This document shows positions 63,780-64,000 of a stretch of DNA of 64,000 nucleotides, one piece after another (within the stretch, counting starts at the first letter, position 1; each line of letters starts with the position of its first letter). The notes below the pieces were generated by a model that saw only the letters and a program-made list of their open reading frames with translations, searched no databases and was not told where the DNA came from. The stretch is from Antennarius striatus. Its lineage: Eukaryota; Chordata; Actinopteri; Lophiiformes; Antennariidae. The position numbers and the translations under genes are program-made. The stretch spans positions 11,529,001 through 11,593,000 of the forward strand of contig NC_090784.1 of assembly GCF_040054535.1 (NCBI RefSeq), written 5' to 3'.

Positions 63780-64000
63780 AAGCTAGAAGCTGCGTTATGA
63801 ACTGTGCGCCTTCGTACCTGCACCTTGGCTCCTTGCGCGTCACGCCTGCTGCACGTTTTGACTCCTGAAGTGACAGAAGTGTGACAGGAGGCTGCTCACG
63901 CTGCTTCTCCTGCGATTACAGGGCGCATTTGGCGAACAGAAAAAAAAATGAAATACCCAAAGGGAGGGGCGATGCGCGCTTGTGACAGGCTTTGGACGTT
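63780..64000. promoter_or_regulatory. CpG-richer DNA at the window edge
   Basis: CpG and GC content rise here (for example TTGCGCGTCACGCC at 63832-63845 and GCGATGCGCGCTTG at 63968-63981) relative to the AT-rich 10 kb before it. This could be the edge of a CpG island of a neighbouring gene outside the window. No ORF is assignable. Confidence 0.25.

Noticed and set aside
63780-64000. First exon of a neighbouring gene (for example tmem158, which I recall next to LARS2 in human)
   Set aside because: GC and CpG rise, but no recognisable coding sequence or splice donor lies inside the window.

Overview
The window looks like nuclear DNA from a teleost fish. It has vertebrate GT-AG genes with many small exons, very long (CA)n/(GT)n, (AT)n and (ATT)n microsatellites, and 3' ends of several fish-type LINEs. 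It also has Tc1-like and pogo-like DNA transposon remnants and a degenerate Ty3/gypsy pol. Nothing suggests a prokaryote, organelle or virus. The species cannot be told from the sequence.

Two complete protein-coding genes can be assembled exon by exon, both on the minus strand and in tandem. (1) limd1 (LIM domain-containing protein 1, Ajuba/Zyxin-type): 8 coding exons between 20100 and 5668 that join in frame to 584 residues, with three LIM domains at the C-terminus. (2) lars2 (mitochondrial leucyl-tRNA synthetase): 20 coding exons between 51245 and 25877 that join in frame to 900 residues, with HMGH and KMSKS signatures. A probable non-coding first exon lies near 53.1-53.24 kb. The lars2-limd1 order matches the neighbouring genes at human 3p21.31 as I recall it, so this is conserved synteny. 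The two products share no pathway: one charges mitochondrial tRNA-Leu, the other is a cytoplasmic/nuclear adaptor.

Layout. 1-5.6 kb: dispersed repeats, a tRNA-Arg(ACG) gene (1339-1411), a broken gypsy-like RNase H/integrase relic (about 1.85-2.57 kb), a 491-bp pogo-like element carrying only a DNA-binding-domain ORF (3610-4100), and the likely limd1 3' UTR. 5.67-20.1 kb: limd1. 20.1-20.7 kb: CpG-rich limd1 promoter. 20.7-25.8 kb: intergenic, with repeats, microsatellites and a possible Ig V-domain relic. 25.8-53.3 kb: lars2 with transposon fragments in its introns. 53.3-64 kb: intergenic, AT-rich and repeat-rich, ending in CpG-richer DNA that may approach another gene.

I see no undescribed multi-gene system. 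The most notable structural feature is a pair of nearly identical, oppositely oriented LINE 3' ends (42353-42858 and 45016-45540) that flank lars2 exons 3-6. Those exons total 387 nt and are in frame at both ends. This is the arrangement expected to favour back-splicing (circular RNA) or in-frame block skipping. Also of interest are microsatellites starting 9-14 nt inside three lars2 5' splice sites, a Tc1-like relic with perfect 20-bp terminal inverted repeats, and a LINE 3' end expanded by a 14-bp minisatellite.
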